From Candidatus Hydrogenedens sp. (GTDB lineage: Bacteria; Hydrogenedentota; Hydrogenedentia; Hydrogenedentales; Hydrogenedentaceae), in contig DAOSBX010000030.1 in assembly GCA_035361075.1 (NCBI GenBank), positions 16,439 to 42,446 on the forward strand: a DNA stretch of 26,008 nucleotides. The letters are read 5' to 3'. The position numbers and the translations under genes are program-made. The notes under the pieces are model-generated. The model made no database searches, was not told the DNA's origin, and worked only from the letters and a program-made list of their open reading frames with translations. Below are positions 7,922 through 16,500 of the stretch, in pieces (the stretch's first letter is position 1; every line of letters starts with the position of its first letter).

Positions 7922-9037
7922 ATGGAGTGTGAAAATTCAGGTAGACGTTGGAGCATTGCTTCTCTCTACGATATTTTGCAACGGTTTTATAGTGCTATAC
8001 CTTATCGTTATTTTAAGAATGGATATGCTTTTCCAGCCTGGCATTATTATATTGAATTAACTCGACGTTGTAACCTTCGTTGCAAAATGTGCCAATATAT
8101 TGATTGGCTCGAAAATGTTCCCATTAAAAAGCAGATGGAAGGGGAGTTATCTACGGAAGAATGGAAACAAGTTATATCCCAAATACCATCGTGGAGTCTA
8201 ATAACTTTCACAGGTGGTGAGCCGTTTGTTCGTAAAGATTTTATGGAACTCTTCATATATGCAAGTCAAAGGGCACGTACACATTTTATTTCTAATGGGA
8301 CAATGATTACAGAAGAGCGTGCTAAAACCTTGGTCCAATTAGCACCCAAACGGTTAGGTGGTAAGGGCTTTAATTTTGCTGGGACATCAATTGAAGCCCC
8401 TGGAAATTTGCATGATGAGATTCGTCAGATGCGGGGTGCCTTTGAAAGAACCATTGCGGGTATTCACTTTTTATATGAAGAACGGAAAAGAATGAACAAG
8501 AAGTGTCCTATGATTCATATAACAACTGTAATTCAGGAAAGTAATATTGAAATTCTTCCTCAAATGCCTCAATTCGTGAAAGAAATTGGAGGAGATGTAT
8601 TAAATTTAGTTACAGAAAGCCGTGCCCTTGATTTGCCAGGATTGGGTGATGTAGACCCATCTGTATATAAACCACATCACATAAGATATCCAAGAATAGA
8701 TAGAGAAAAACTAACTTATTCCCTAACTGAAACCATTAAAGAAGCCTCAAGACATAAGGTTCAACTAAGACTACCACGAATGCCATTGAAGGCAATTATT
8801 GATTATTATTCAAACGACATAAATCTGGATGACTTTTTATGCAGAAACGCATGGAATACCTTATTTATAGGCAGAACAGGCGATGTTTATCCATGCTGGA
8901 TAAAGAAAGTAGGAAATATTCGACAATCAACTCTAAAAGAATTATGGAATAACCACGTTATGCGAGAGTTTCGCAAAGAATGCCAACATCATCTCTGGGC
9001 AACCTGCCCTGGCTGCTGTTTTATTGAACATAAATAG
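7922..9037 (+). CDS. Radical SAM enzyme with SPASM-type C-terminal cysteine cluster
   Basis: Predicted S-adenosylmethionine-cleaving [4Fe-4S] enzyme. ELTRRCNLRCKMC gives the CX3CX2C cluster motif at Cys50, 54 and 57. TFTGGEPFVRKD (residues 96-107) is the SAM-binding GGEP. A C-terminal SPASM-like region (residues 307-366) has Cys307, Cys325 (GDVYPCW), Cys354, Cys362, Cys365 and Cys366, likely holding auxiliary clusters. 371 residues; AAGGGAAA precedes the ATG by 4-5 bases. SPASM enzymes modify peptides, proteins or small molecules. No precursor peptide or partner gene is next to it, so the substrate is unknown. It is the last plus-strand gene before a convergent minus-strand group. Confidence 0.9.
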   Translation: MECENSGRRWSIASLYDILQRFYSAIPYRYFKNGYAFPAWHYYIELTRRCNLRCKMCQYIDWLENVPIKKQMEGELSTEEWKQVISQIPSWSLITFTGGEPFVRKDFMELFIYASQRARTHFISNGTMITEERAKTLVQLAPKRLGGKGFNFAGTSIEAPGNLHDEIRQMRGAFERTIAGIHFLYEERKRMNKKCPMIHITTVIQESNIEILPQMPQFVKEIGGDVLNLVTESRALDLPGLGDVDPSVYKPHHIRYPRIDREKLTYSLTETIKEASRHKVQLRLPRMPLKAIIDYYSNDINLDDFLCRNAWNTLFIGRTGDVYPCWIKKVGNIRQSTLKELWNNHVMREFRKECQHHLWATCPGCCFIEHK

Positions 9038-9164
9038 TTTTCCAAATAAAAATATGGATCAGCTTACATAAAAAACAACCTAACTCAAGAAGTTAGAATA
9101 ACGATAAATATTTATCCAATAAATCATTATTTATTGTGCAATTTTTATACCATTGATTATTTTT

Positions 9165-9198
9165 AACAAAAACCCTGTGACTCATCAGAGTCACAGGG
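9165..9198 (-). terminator. Rho-independent terminator downstream of the broken lipoprotein gene
   Basis: A perfect 11-bp stem, CCCTGTGACTC (9173-9183) with GAGTCACAGGG (9188-9198), has a 4-base loop. On the minus strand it is followed by TTTTTGTT (9165-9172). The orientation fits transcripts from 9790 towards 9320. The rest of 9038-9319 shows no supportable gene, and no clear plus-strand terminator follows the radical SAM gene. Confidence 0.8.
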
Positions 9199-9319
9199 AA
9201 AAATACTTATAATGATGTTACAAAATTATTATCACTTTATAAGTTTTACTACATGGGACTCAATATGGAAGATTATTATTAGATGACCTGTTCAATCTAC
9301 TTTTTAAATAGATAGATAA

Positions 9320-9790
9320 CTAATATTTTCTTAATATAAAAACAGGACCGATATCTGGTTTTAAAACTTCTTTATCAGGAAATACACTACCAAAATCTGA
9401 AAGATAAAGAGTCTTACCTCCTATAGGTGATGAAAATTTATAAACCCCTTTAACTGTTTCATATGATTTATCTAAAGACTGCATAAATGATTTGTAATCA
9501 TAATAATCGTAATCCAAACTAACATCTTTTTCATCTATTTTTAGAATAATCTTGTTATAAAATAGACTTGGTGATGTTGTATATGAAGCTTTTATTTCAA
9601 GACCAATATCAACAAATTTTATCATAACACTACCACTATCAAAAGTAAAAGTTACTTTTGAATTCTTTTTCAGATCTCCATTTTCCCATAACTCTCCTTA
9701 CCATGTTCCGTTTAGCCTAAAATCTTTGTTACACCCTGAAAAAGCAACTACCACTAACATTACCATTGAAATTAACATTAACCTTCTCAT
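9320..9790 (-). pseudogene. Small lipoprotein interrupted by one in-frame TAA
   Basis: Read from ATG at 9790, the frame encodes a lipoprotein signal peptide, MRRLMLISMVMLVVVAFSGC, with lipobox FSGC and acceptor Cys20. It continues NKDFRLNGTW, then a TAA at 9698-9700 (codon 31), then in the same frame about 125 further residues rich in beta-strand-like segments (KVTFTFDSGSVMIKF, VYKFSSPIGGKTLYL) to the stop at 9320. AAGGAG (9797-9802) is 6 bases before the ATG. A single base change explains the break, since NGTW followed by a charged residue is common in lipocalin-like lipoproteins. The 101-residue piece starting at 9625 has no ribosome binding site of its own. A promoter-like TTGAGT-17-TTTAAT pair lies at 9847-9819 on the minus strand. 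No family was recognised beyond a lipocalin-like look. Confidence 0.72.
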
Positions 9791-9899
9791 TTTTTTCTCC
9801 TTATATTTTAAGGTTTAAATTAAATTAATTAAATTAATTTGACTCAAACAAAGTAAAAACTAACATATATCATAGTCTAAAAGCAAATCAGATTAATAT

Positions 9900-9940
9900 A
9901 AAAATAGTCCTGTGATTTTTTTACAAGAATCACAGGACTA
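9900..9940 (-). terminator. Rho-independent terminator of the htrA gene
   Basis: A 13-bp perfect stem (9905-9917 with 9928-9940) and a 10-base loop are followed on the minus strand by TTTTTATAT. It begins 28 bases after the htrA stop. Its arms share the CCTGTGA core with the terminator at 9173-9198. Confidence 0.82.
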
Positions 9941-9967
9941 AAATAATACAACAATAAATAAGGTTCT

Positions 9968-11521
9968 CTAATTTATAGGTATCACAACATAGTATTCGGT
10001 ATCTTTTTCGCTTTTGACTTTGAGAAGGACGCTATCTTTGCCCTGATTTTGTTTCAATGCTTTTTCAAAATCATTTACATTTCTTACTTGAATTCTATTT
10101 ACCTCTGTAATTAAATCTCCCGACTTAATTCCTCTCAGTTGTGCAGGAGAATCTGGTTCAACACTGGTAACAAGGACACCTTGTTGTCCTTCATAACCGA
10201 ATTGTTTAGCTAAATCAGGAGTAAGATTTTGAATTGATATTCCTAATTCTAACTTCTTTCCTTCTTCGGTTGTTACAGATATACCTTCGCCTAGTTCAGT
10301 GGGTCTCTTACCGACTTCAACTTCTAGTTCTAATCTTTGATTATCACGAATAACAACGACTTTTGCTCTTGTTCCTGGTTTTGTAGATGCTACACGATTT
10401 CTCAGAGACGGAGCGTCAGTAACAGCAACTCCATTAAATTCGACAATTACATCATCTTTTTTAATTCCTGCTTTCTCTGCGGGAGAGCCTTCTTGAACCT
10501 CTGTTACAAGTGCTCCTTTCATCTCTTTTAAACCTAACCATTCTCCAAGTTTTGGGTCAAGACTTTGAATACCAACTCCTAAGAAGCCACGTTCTACACT
10601 TCCTGTATTTTTTAGTTGGTCAATAACATATTGAACCATATTGATAGGAATAGCGAAACCGATACCCATATAACCTCCGACCATTGGCTTTGTATATATT
10701 GCGGTATTTACTCCTATTACTTCACCATCAAGGTTTAGTAATGGACCACCTGAATTTCCTGGATTTATTGCCGCATCCGTCTGGATGAAATCAGCATAAT
10801 CTACATCGCCTATTTCTCGGGAACTTCTTCCCTTTGCACTCACAATTCCTGCAGTAACGGTATGTTCTAAGCCAAAGGGATTGCCAATCGCTACAACCCA
10901 CTCCCCGACTTTAATTTTATCTGAATTGCCCAGTTTGACTATGGGTAATCCATTTGCTTCGATTTTCAGTAATGCTACTTCGGTTTCAGGGTCAGAACCT
11001 ATTTTCTTTGCTGAAAATTCTCTGCCATCTTTTAATTTAATATTTATTTTATCTGCATCGTTTACTACATGGTGGTTCGTAACAATATATCCATCTTCCG
11101 AAATAATAAACCCTGAACCTAAGCCAAAAGGTATAGATTTCTTTTGTTTGTCAGGGTTTTGGGGTTGTCTCTTTCGTGGCTGTCTCCACATGTCATTATC
11201 TTCAAAAAATCTGCGGAAGAAGAAATCAAATGGAGAATCAAAAGGTAACATGTCTGGACCGAAATTGGATACTTCTTTTTCGGTAGAAATTGAAACTACT
11301 GCTGAAGAAGCCCGTTCTGCAATTTGGGCAAAGGCTTCTCCTAAATTCTTTGCAGATTCAATTGCTAGATTATCTGCTTGTGCTAATGCCTTGGGAAAAC
11401 TAAAATAGTTTTCTCCATTGCTGGAATTCTTTCCTTTGTAATAATTACCAAATACAAAACCAATAGACAACGCTATTATTCCAACAAACAATACGGCTCT
11501 GATTTGCTTTTTAGAAAACAT
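9968..11521 (-). CDS. htrA: Periplasmic serine protease, HtrA/DegP/DegQ family
   Basis: Envelope quality-control protease and chaperone. 517 residues: an N-terminal signal or anchor helix (residues 8-25), a trypsin-like domain (about 65-305) and two PDZ domains (about 311-405 and 425-515). It has TNHHVV with His151 and GNSGGP with nucleophile Ser257. At the usual catalytic Asp position (DPRSDIAL in E. coli DegP) the protein reads DPETEVAL, so Glu181 stands in for Asp. An insert with FFFRRFF and a basic Pro/Gln stretch (about residues 98-130) corresponds to the flexible LA-loop region. AAGGAGGT (11529-11536) lies about 8 bases before the ATG. It is transcribed alone or after the PI-PLC-like gene and ends at its own terminator. 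Confidence 0.95.
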   Translation of the reverse strand: MFSKKQIRAVLFVGIIALSIGFVFGNYYKGKNSSNGENYFSFPKALAQADNLAIESAKNLGEAFAQIAERASSAVVSISTEKEVSNFGPDMLPFDSPFDFFFRRFFEDNDMWRQPRKRQPQNPDKQKKSIPFGLGSGFIISEDGYIVTNHHVVNDADKINIKLKDGREFSAKKIGSDPETEVALLKIEANGLPIVKLGNSDKIKVGEWVVAIGNPFGLEHTVTAGIVSAKGRSSREIGDVDYADFIQTDAAINPGNSGGPLLNLDGEVIGVNTAIYTKPMVGGYMGIGFAIPINMVQYVIDQLKNTGSVERGFLGVGIQSLDPKLGEWLGLKEMKGALVTEVQEGSPAEKAGIKKDDVIVEFNGVAVTDAPSLRNRVASTKPGTRAKVVVIRDNQRLELEVEVGKRPTELGEGISVTTEEGKKLELGISIQNLTPDLAKQFGYEGQQGVLVTSVEPDSPAQLRGIKSGDLITEVNRIQVRNVNDFEKALKQNQGKDSVLLKVKSEKDTEYYVVIPIN

Positions 11522-11572
11522 GAATTTTACCTCCTTTTATAAGGTTGGTTTAATATTTCACAATAGTTTGTG

Positions 11573-11591
11573 TTGGTTAACAATCAACCAA
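11573..11591. promoter_or_regulatory. Inverted repeat upstream of htrA
   Basis: TTGGTT (11573-11578) and AACCAA (11586-11591) flank a 7-base spacer about 50 bases before the htrA start, in the 168-base gap between the PI-PLC-like gene and htrA. It could be an operator or a small leader hairpin. No regulator is identified. Confidence 0.22.
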
Positions 11592-11689
11592 ATCAATATC
11601 ATAAACGCTATATCTTTTAATAGAGTTTACTTGTTTCTTACTTCTCCAATGAATATTACACATTTTTACTTTGTTTATTAAATAGAAAA

Positions 11690-12709
11690 TCATTTACTTT
11701 GATATGCATTATTATGCAATTTTGGTTCTGGAGGTATACTATTATTTAAGGGTTCATTAATAGGGTTCCACCGCACAGTTGAGCCATCTGGAAACAACAT
11801 AACGTAACCTGTCTCAGGATGAGGTTCTCCTGGTGGGTTGTCTGTTGAGATAATTTGAGCACCACAAGAAAATGCTTTATCATTTTTTAATTTAGCTTTG
11901 TCGGAGTTTTGTGATTTAGGGTCACCTCCAAATACCCTGATAAAATATCCTTTTTGAACCCACATCGGTATTTCTTCATTAAAAGGGTTATCAATTATTA
12001 TGGTTGCAGAGTAAGGCTTGCCAGGATATGAGTTGACAAACATTAATCGCCCTTCTAAATTTGGATGTCCCTCTAAATAAAGTTCCCTCAATTCTCTTTT
12101 ATTATGAAAGATAAACATAATCTTGCCCCTTGACTCTTCCAGGGTAGGCCAGCCTTTTTTTAGTATCGCTTCTTCCAGTGTTTTGAAATCACCACGGACA
12201 CTATCTGGTGTAATTATCCTATCTCTGCTCCATACAGCGAGTATGTCTTTTTCAATTCGCTCAATATCTTTCTTTATTGGGGCAGTTATAGTTTTGTCAA
12301 TAATAGGTCCTTCCGATTTCCACTCAAGTAGGACACTAATTGGTACATGTTCTGGGTTTCGATTTGACCATTCACATATAACTCGTAAGCATTCCTGTAA
12401 ATTCGGACAGGTACTTTTTTCGTCAAATTTGGGGACGTGCATCACCTTCCAGCCTTCAGGTGTATTATGGATATCTAACTCGAAACTACGCACACCATTA
12501 TCCAATTGGACATCTAACGGTAAATGTTCATAATCCCAGTCCTCCGTTTCTTTTACGTAATTTTTCGCCCATGAAATATATTCTGGTTTTTTATGATAAC
12601 TATTATGGGTTCCTATAACCTGAATTTGATTTATCCTCGGAGTTTCTACTTCTTTCAATTGTAGACTTATGAGTAAAAAGATAAAAAAATACATAATTTT
12701 TTTTATCAA
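11690..12709 (-). CDS. Secreted Ca2+-dependent phosphatidylinositol-specific phospholipase C-like protein
   Basis: Resembles the bacterial Ca2+-dependent phosphoinositide phospholipase C family (PI-PLC-C1), a TIM-barrel phosphodiesterase. 339 residues with an N-terminal hydrophobic signal (YFFIFLLISL). VIGTHNSYH places His35 and ELDIH places Glu77 and Asp79, with His91 in VMHVP, matching the catalytic His pair and metal ligands of the superfamily. Family-like later segments are RGKIMFIFHN, YFIRVFGGDP, CGAQIISTDNP and SDKAKLKN. The start is uncertain: TTG at 12709 gives a better signal peptide (MIKKIMYFF), ATG at 12694 is the alternative, and neither has a clear ribosome binding site. The true substrate, such as an inositol lipid or other phosphodiester, is inferred only from the family. 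Confidence 0.85.
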   Translation of the reverse strand: MIKKIMYFFIFLLISLQLKEVETPRINQIQVIGTHNSYHKKPEYISWAKNYVKETEDWDYEHLPLDVQLDNGVRSFELDIHNTPEGWKVMHVPKFDEKSTCPNLQECLRVICEWSNRNPEHVPISVLLEWKSEGPIIDKTITAPIKKDIERIEKDILAVWSRDRIITPDSVRGDFKTLEEAILKKGWPTLEESRGKIMFIFHNKRELRELYLEGHPNLEGRLMFVNSYPGKPYSATIIIDNPFNEEIPMWVQKGYFIRVFGGDPKSQNSDKAKLKNDKAFSCGAQIISTDNPPGEPHPETGYVMLFPDGSTVRWNPINEPLNNSIPPEPKLHNNAYQSK

Positions 12710-12849
12710 AACCTTTATTTTTGTTTTTTACCATATTAGACTTCAAAATAGATTAAAAGTTTTATTATTTTTTTTGAGAGAAAAAAGTAGTAAGTTATAC
12801 AATAAAAATGTTAAAATAAAGAAGATGATTCCTTTATTATGTTAAACAG

Positions 12850-12877
12850 TTGAAGGAGACAGTGTATTCAATATTAA
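12850..12877 (+). promoter_or_regulatory. Possible promoter for the large surface-protein gene
   Basis: TTGAAG (12850-12855) and TATTAA (12872-12877) are 16 bases apart, in the 284-base divergent gap (12710-12993) between the PI-PLC-like gene and the GLUG protein. The gap shows no gene. The match is moderate, and AT-richness makes false hits likely. Confidence 0.28.
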
Positions 12878-12993
12878 ACTACAACTGGGTAATAGGCTGT
12901 GGCTAAAAGAGAATTACAACCATTGAGGAAGAAAAAATTATATCAATTATTTATATTTTAAAAATTTAATATTTTTTGATAAGGAGTCATATT

Positions 12994-13551
12994 ATGAAAA
13001 AGACATGTGAGTGTTGTGTGGTGAGAAGGGAAAAAGCTATTTTCCTGTATTCAGTATTACTTGGGCTAATGCTAATTTCTCTGGTTCAGAGTAGTTCATT
13101 TTCTCAAACGAATATTAGTTCTATTGAGGATTTACAAAAAATTGGAACCGTCTATCCACTAAATGGTTCTTACACTCTAACACAAGATATTGATGCAAGC
13201 GATACAATTAACTGGAATGGAGGTACTGGTTTTCTTCCAATAGGGACATATGCAACTCCATTTACAGGAACTTTCAATGGTAACAATAAAAAGATAACAA
13301 ATTTGTGGATAAAACGAGGGACAGAAAATTATGTTGGCTTATTTGGTGGTGTAGGTGCAACGGGAAACATTGTTAACTTAACCATAGAAAATGAATGGGT
13401 AGTTGGTAAAGATTATGTTGGCGGTTTAGTCGGTAGTAATTTTGGTACCACATCTAATTGTAGAATAACAGGATTAATCGCAAGTTCTGGCAAGTATATA
13501 GGTGGCCTTATCGGATATAACAATGGTAATGCCATAAAAGTTGTTATGTAA
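12994..13551 (+). CDS. N-terminal part of GLUG/PASTA surface protein (frameshifted)
   Basis: Starts at ATG 12994, chosen because AAGGAG (12981-12986) is 7 bases upstream; a TTG at 12976 is a poorer start. MKKTCECCVVRREK precedes a hydrophobic signal segment, AIFLYSVLLGLMLISLV, with likely cleavage near SSSFSQ. Then comes the first half of GLUG block 1: SIEDLQKIG, a YTLTQDIDA segment, FNGNNKKITNLWIKR, and two GLUG units (YVGGLVGSN, YIGGLIGYNNGNAIK). The frame then hits TAA at 13549. The GLUG pattern continues without loss in the -1 frame (SCYVKGSVIGN), so this is one gene with the next entry: together about 1676 residues from 12994 to 18023. Confidence 0.9.
   Translation: MKKTCECCVVRREKAIFLYSVLLGLMLISLVQSSSFSQTNISSIEDLQKIGTVYPLNGSYTLTQDIDASDTINWNGGTGFLPIGTYATPFTGTFNGNNKKITNLWIKRGTENYVGLFGGVGATGNIVNLTIENEWVVGKDYVGGLVGSNFGTTSNCRITGLIASSGKYIGGLIGYNNGNAIKVVM
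13534..13541 (+). other. Frameshift site: one A apparently missing from an A-run
   Basis: The frame of the N-terminal part reads ATA AAA GTT GTT ATG TAA. With five A's instead of four it would read ATA AAA AGT TGT TAT GTA AAG, i.e. IKSCYVKG, exactly the GLUG pattern seen in all other units. No classic slippery heptamer (such as A AAA AAG) or obvious downstream stem is present. A sequencing/assembly deletion or a genuine mutation is more likely than programmed frameshifting. Confidence 0.85.
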
Positions 13552-13577
13552 AGGGTTCGGTCATAGGAAATTCGTGT

Positions 13578-16500
13578 GTGGGCGGATTAATAGGATACAA
13601 GTCAGGCGGTTCAATTTCGCAGTGTTATACAACAGGTTTTGTCTCGGGAATTACAGACAATACTGGTGGTTTGCTTGGTGAACACTGGAACGGTTCAATA
13701 CAAAATAGTTATTCGTGGAGCTCAGTTAAAGGTTTTGCAAATATTGGAGGATTTATAGGTAAAAATACAAATGGTACAGTTAGTTATTGCTATTCGAAAG
13801 GATTCGTGAGTGGTATAAGCAATGTCGGTGGCTTCATTGGAAGTAGAACATCTGGCACAATTACTTCTTGTTATTGGGACACAGAAACCTCAGGGCAAAG
13901 TGCTTCCTCAGGAGGTTCAGGAAGAACTACTGCACAAATGAAAACACAATCCAATTATATAAGTTGGAATTTTACAACTACATGGGCAATTATTGAGAAT
14001 CAAACTTACCCCTATTTGCGTTCCTTTGGTCAAACACAGGATTACATTCCCGTTGAAAAACAAATCAGCAATTTAAATGAACTAAATAATATTGGAAGAG
14101 ACCTAAATTATCCATGGGACGGACAATATACATTAACTACAGATATTGACGCAAGTGATACAGTAAGCTGGGATGGAGGTTTAGGGTTTAAACCTATCGG
14201 AATATTTACAGGGAGATTTGATGGAAATGGTCATGTCATAAAAAATCTATATATTAACCGCTGGAGTTCAAAATCTGTCGGATTTATTGGAAACTTAATA
14301 AGGGGTGAGGTATTAAACTTAGGATTAAAAAATATCCAGGTTACTGGGAATATGTATGTTGGTTGTTTAATTGGAACAAATTATGGTGTTGTAAAACAAA
14401 GCTATGTTACTGGTTCTGCAATAGGAGCGACTGATTATGTTGGTGGTTTAGTAGGTTTTAATAATTATGGTAAGTTAGAAAATAGTTATTCGTGGAGTTC
14501 AGCACAGGGGAATCAGTATATTGGGGGACTTATTGGTAGAAATATTGGTATTTCGGGTAGTTCCTTTGGGGTAGTTGATAAATGTTACTCAAAAGGTGCG
14601 GTAACAGGAAATATCGACGTAGGTGGCTTAATAGGCAATAATTTAAACGGTACGGTAACGAGTAGTTATTGGGATACTCAAACATCTGGACGAAATACCT
14701 CATCAGGTGGTACAGGTAGAACTACAGCACAAATGAAACAGCAGGCAACTTTTGTTGGCTGGGATTTTGTCAATATCTGGGGAATCGTTCAGAATGTCAC
14801 TTACCCTTACTTATTGTGGGAATATACAGTACCCGATGTGCTGGGACTTACCCAAAGTGAGGCACAGGATTTAATTACTTATTACGGTTTTACAGTGGGT
14901 ACAATTGGTAATCAATGTAGCAATGTAGTACCTATTGGAAATGTACTTAGTCAAAATCCAGCTGGGGGACTACAACGACCGCCAGGGACCCCTGTTGATA
15001 TTGTTGTGGTATCCAGTCTTTGTGTTGATGTTCCTGATGTGGTACATATGGAACAAAGTAGTGCAGAAAACACAATAGTTTCGGCAGGATTAGTGGTGGG
15101 TACAATAAATACAGAATGCAATGACACGGTTCCTTTAGGGCATGTTATTAGTCAGAATCCAACTGCAGGAGAACAAGTATCACCTGGTAGCACTGTAGAT
15201 TTAGTCGTTTCCACTGGCCCCTGTCCTGTTGAGGTTCCAAATGTAGCAGGGCTATCCCAGCTCGATGCAGAAAATATAATAACAACCGCACGTTTGAGCG
15301 TCGGAGAAATAACAGAAGAATGTAACAACGCAGTGCCCTTGGGTCACGTCATTAGTCAGGACCCACCCGCTGGTCAGTATATTCCACCCTATAGCCAAGT
15401 GAATATGGTCATATCATCAGGACCATGTATTATATATATTAGTTCAATAGATGATTTGCAGAAAATAGGTAATGACCCAGACTATCCGATTGATGGTTAT
15501 TACGAGTTAACCCAAGATTTAGATGCAACAGATACTATCAATTGGAATGGAGGTGCAGGGTTCGTACCCATAGGAACGATAGATACCCCATTTACGGGTT
15601 CTTTGAATGGAAATAAACATAGTATAGTTGGACTTTATATCAATCGTCCCTCAGAAGCTTATGTTGGTTTGTTGAGTTGTATAGGAACGGAAGGGATAAT
15701 ACAGAATTTGGCTTTGAAGAATGCAACCATAATTGGAGGCAACTTTGTTGGGTCCATTGCGGGATACAATATGTCCGACGCTGTCATATCATCGTGTTAT
15801 GCTTCTGGAACGGTGAGTTCACTTAACTACAATACAGAAGGGAATGCAGGCGGATTAATAGGTCATAATGCTGGCACGGTACAACAATGTTTTTCGAAAG
15901 TAGATGTTTGGTCACCTGATTATTCAGCAGGGCTCATCGGATTTAATTCTGGTTATATAATTCAGTGTTACTCCAAGGGGAAAGTCAATAGTAGTAATTA
16001 TAGCCTTGGTCTCGTTGGAAGAAATTTTGGTTTAGTAACTCAAAGTTATTGGGATATAAATGCTTCAGGTACAAATAGTTCGGACGGGGGAATAGGTGAA
16101 ACAACTACGAACATGAAAAAGCAAATTACATTTGTAGACTGGGATTTTACAAATGTGTGGGGCATTGTCGAAGATGTTACTTATCCGTATCTCCTTGGCT
16201 TCTCTTACGACCCAGAAATACAGTTAATTGGTCCTCAGGAGTTAGAAATAAGTTGTGGTTCTGAACATTATGCAGAACAAGGTGCTGTAGCGTATGACAT
16301 AGAAGATGGTGATTTGACAAACCAAATCATGATAATGGGCGAAGTAAATACTTCAGCATTAGGAGTATATTTGGTTGATTACCTGGTGTCAGATAGTAAT
16401 GACAACTTAGGCAAAGCAAGTCGTACTATAAATGTGATAGATGAAGCACCAATAGTAACATTATTAGGTTCACCAAAAATATTAGTAAGGTGTGGAACAG

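Noticed and set aside
9080..9096. Hairpin CTAACT/AGTTAG after the radical SAM gene
   Set aside because: Only 6 bp and no T-run directly after it on the plus strand, so it cannot be supported as a terminator.
10881..11408. Long plus-strand open frame of 175 codons
   Set aside because: It lies fully antisense to the protease domain of htrA, has no family features or ribosome binding site, and is rich in Ser/Phe as expected for a reverse-strand shadow.
12123..12533. Plus-strand open frame of 136 codons
   Set aside because: Antisense to the PI-PLC-like gene, whose catalytic motifs are on the other strand.
13534..13551. Programmed -1 ribosomal frameshifting in the surface-protein gene
   Set aside because: Only single-codon AAA slippage is possible; there is no slippery heptamer and no evident downstream pseudoknot or upstream Shine-Dalgarno-like stimulator.
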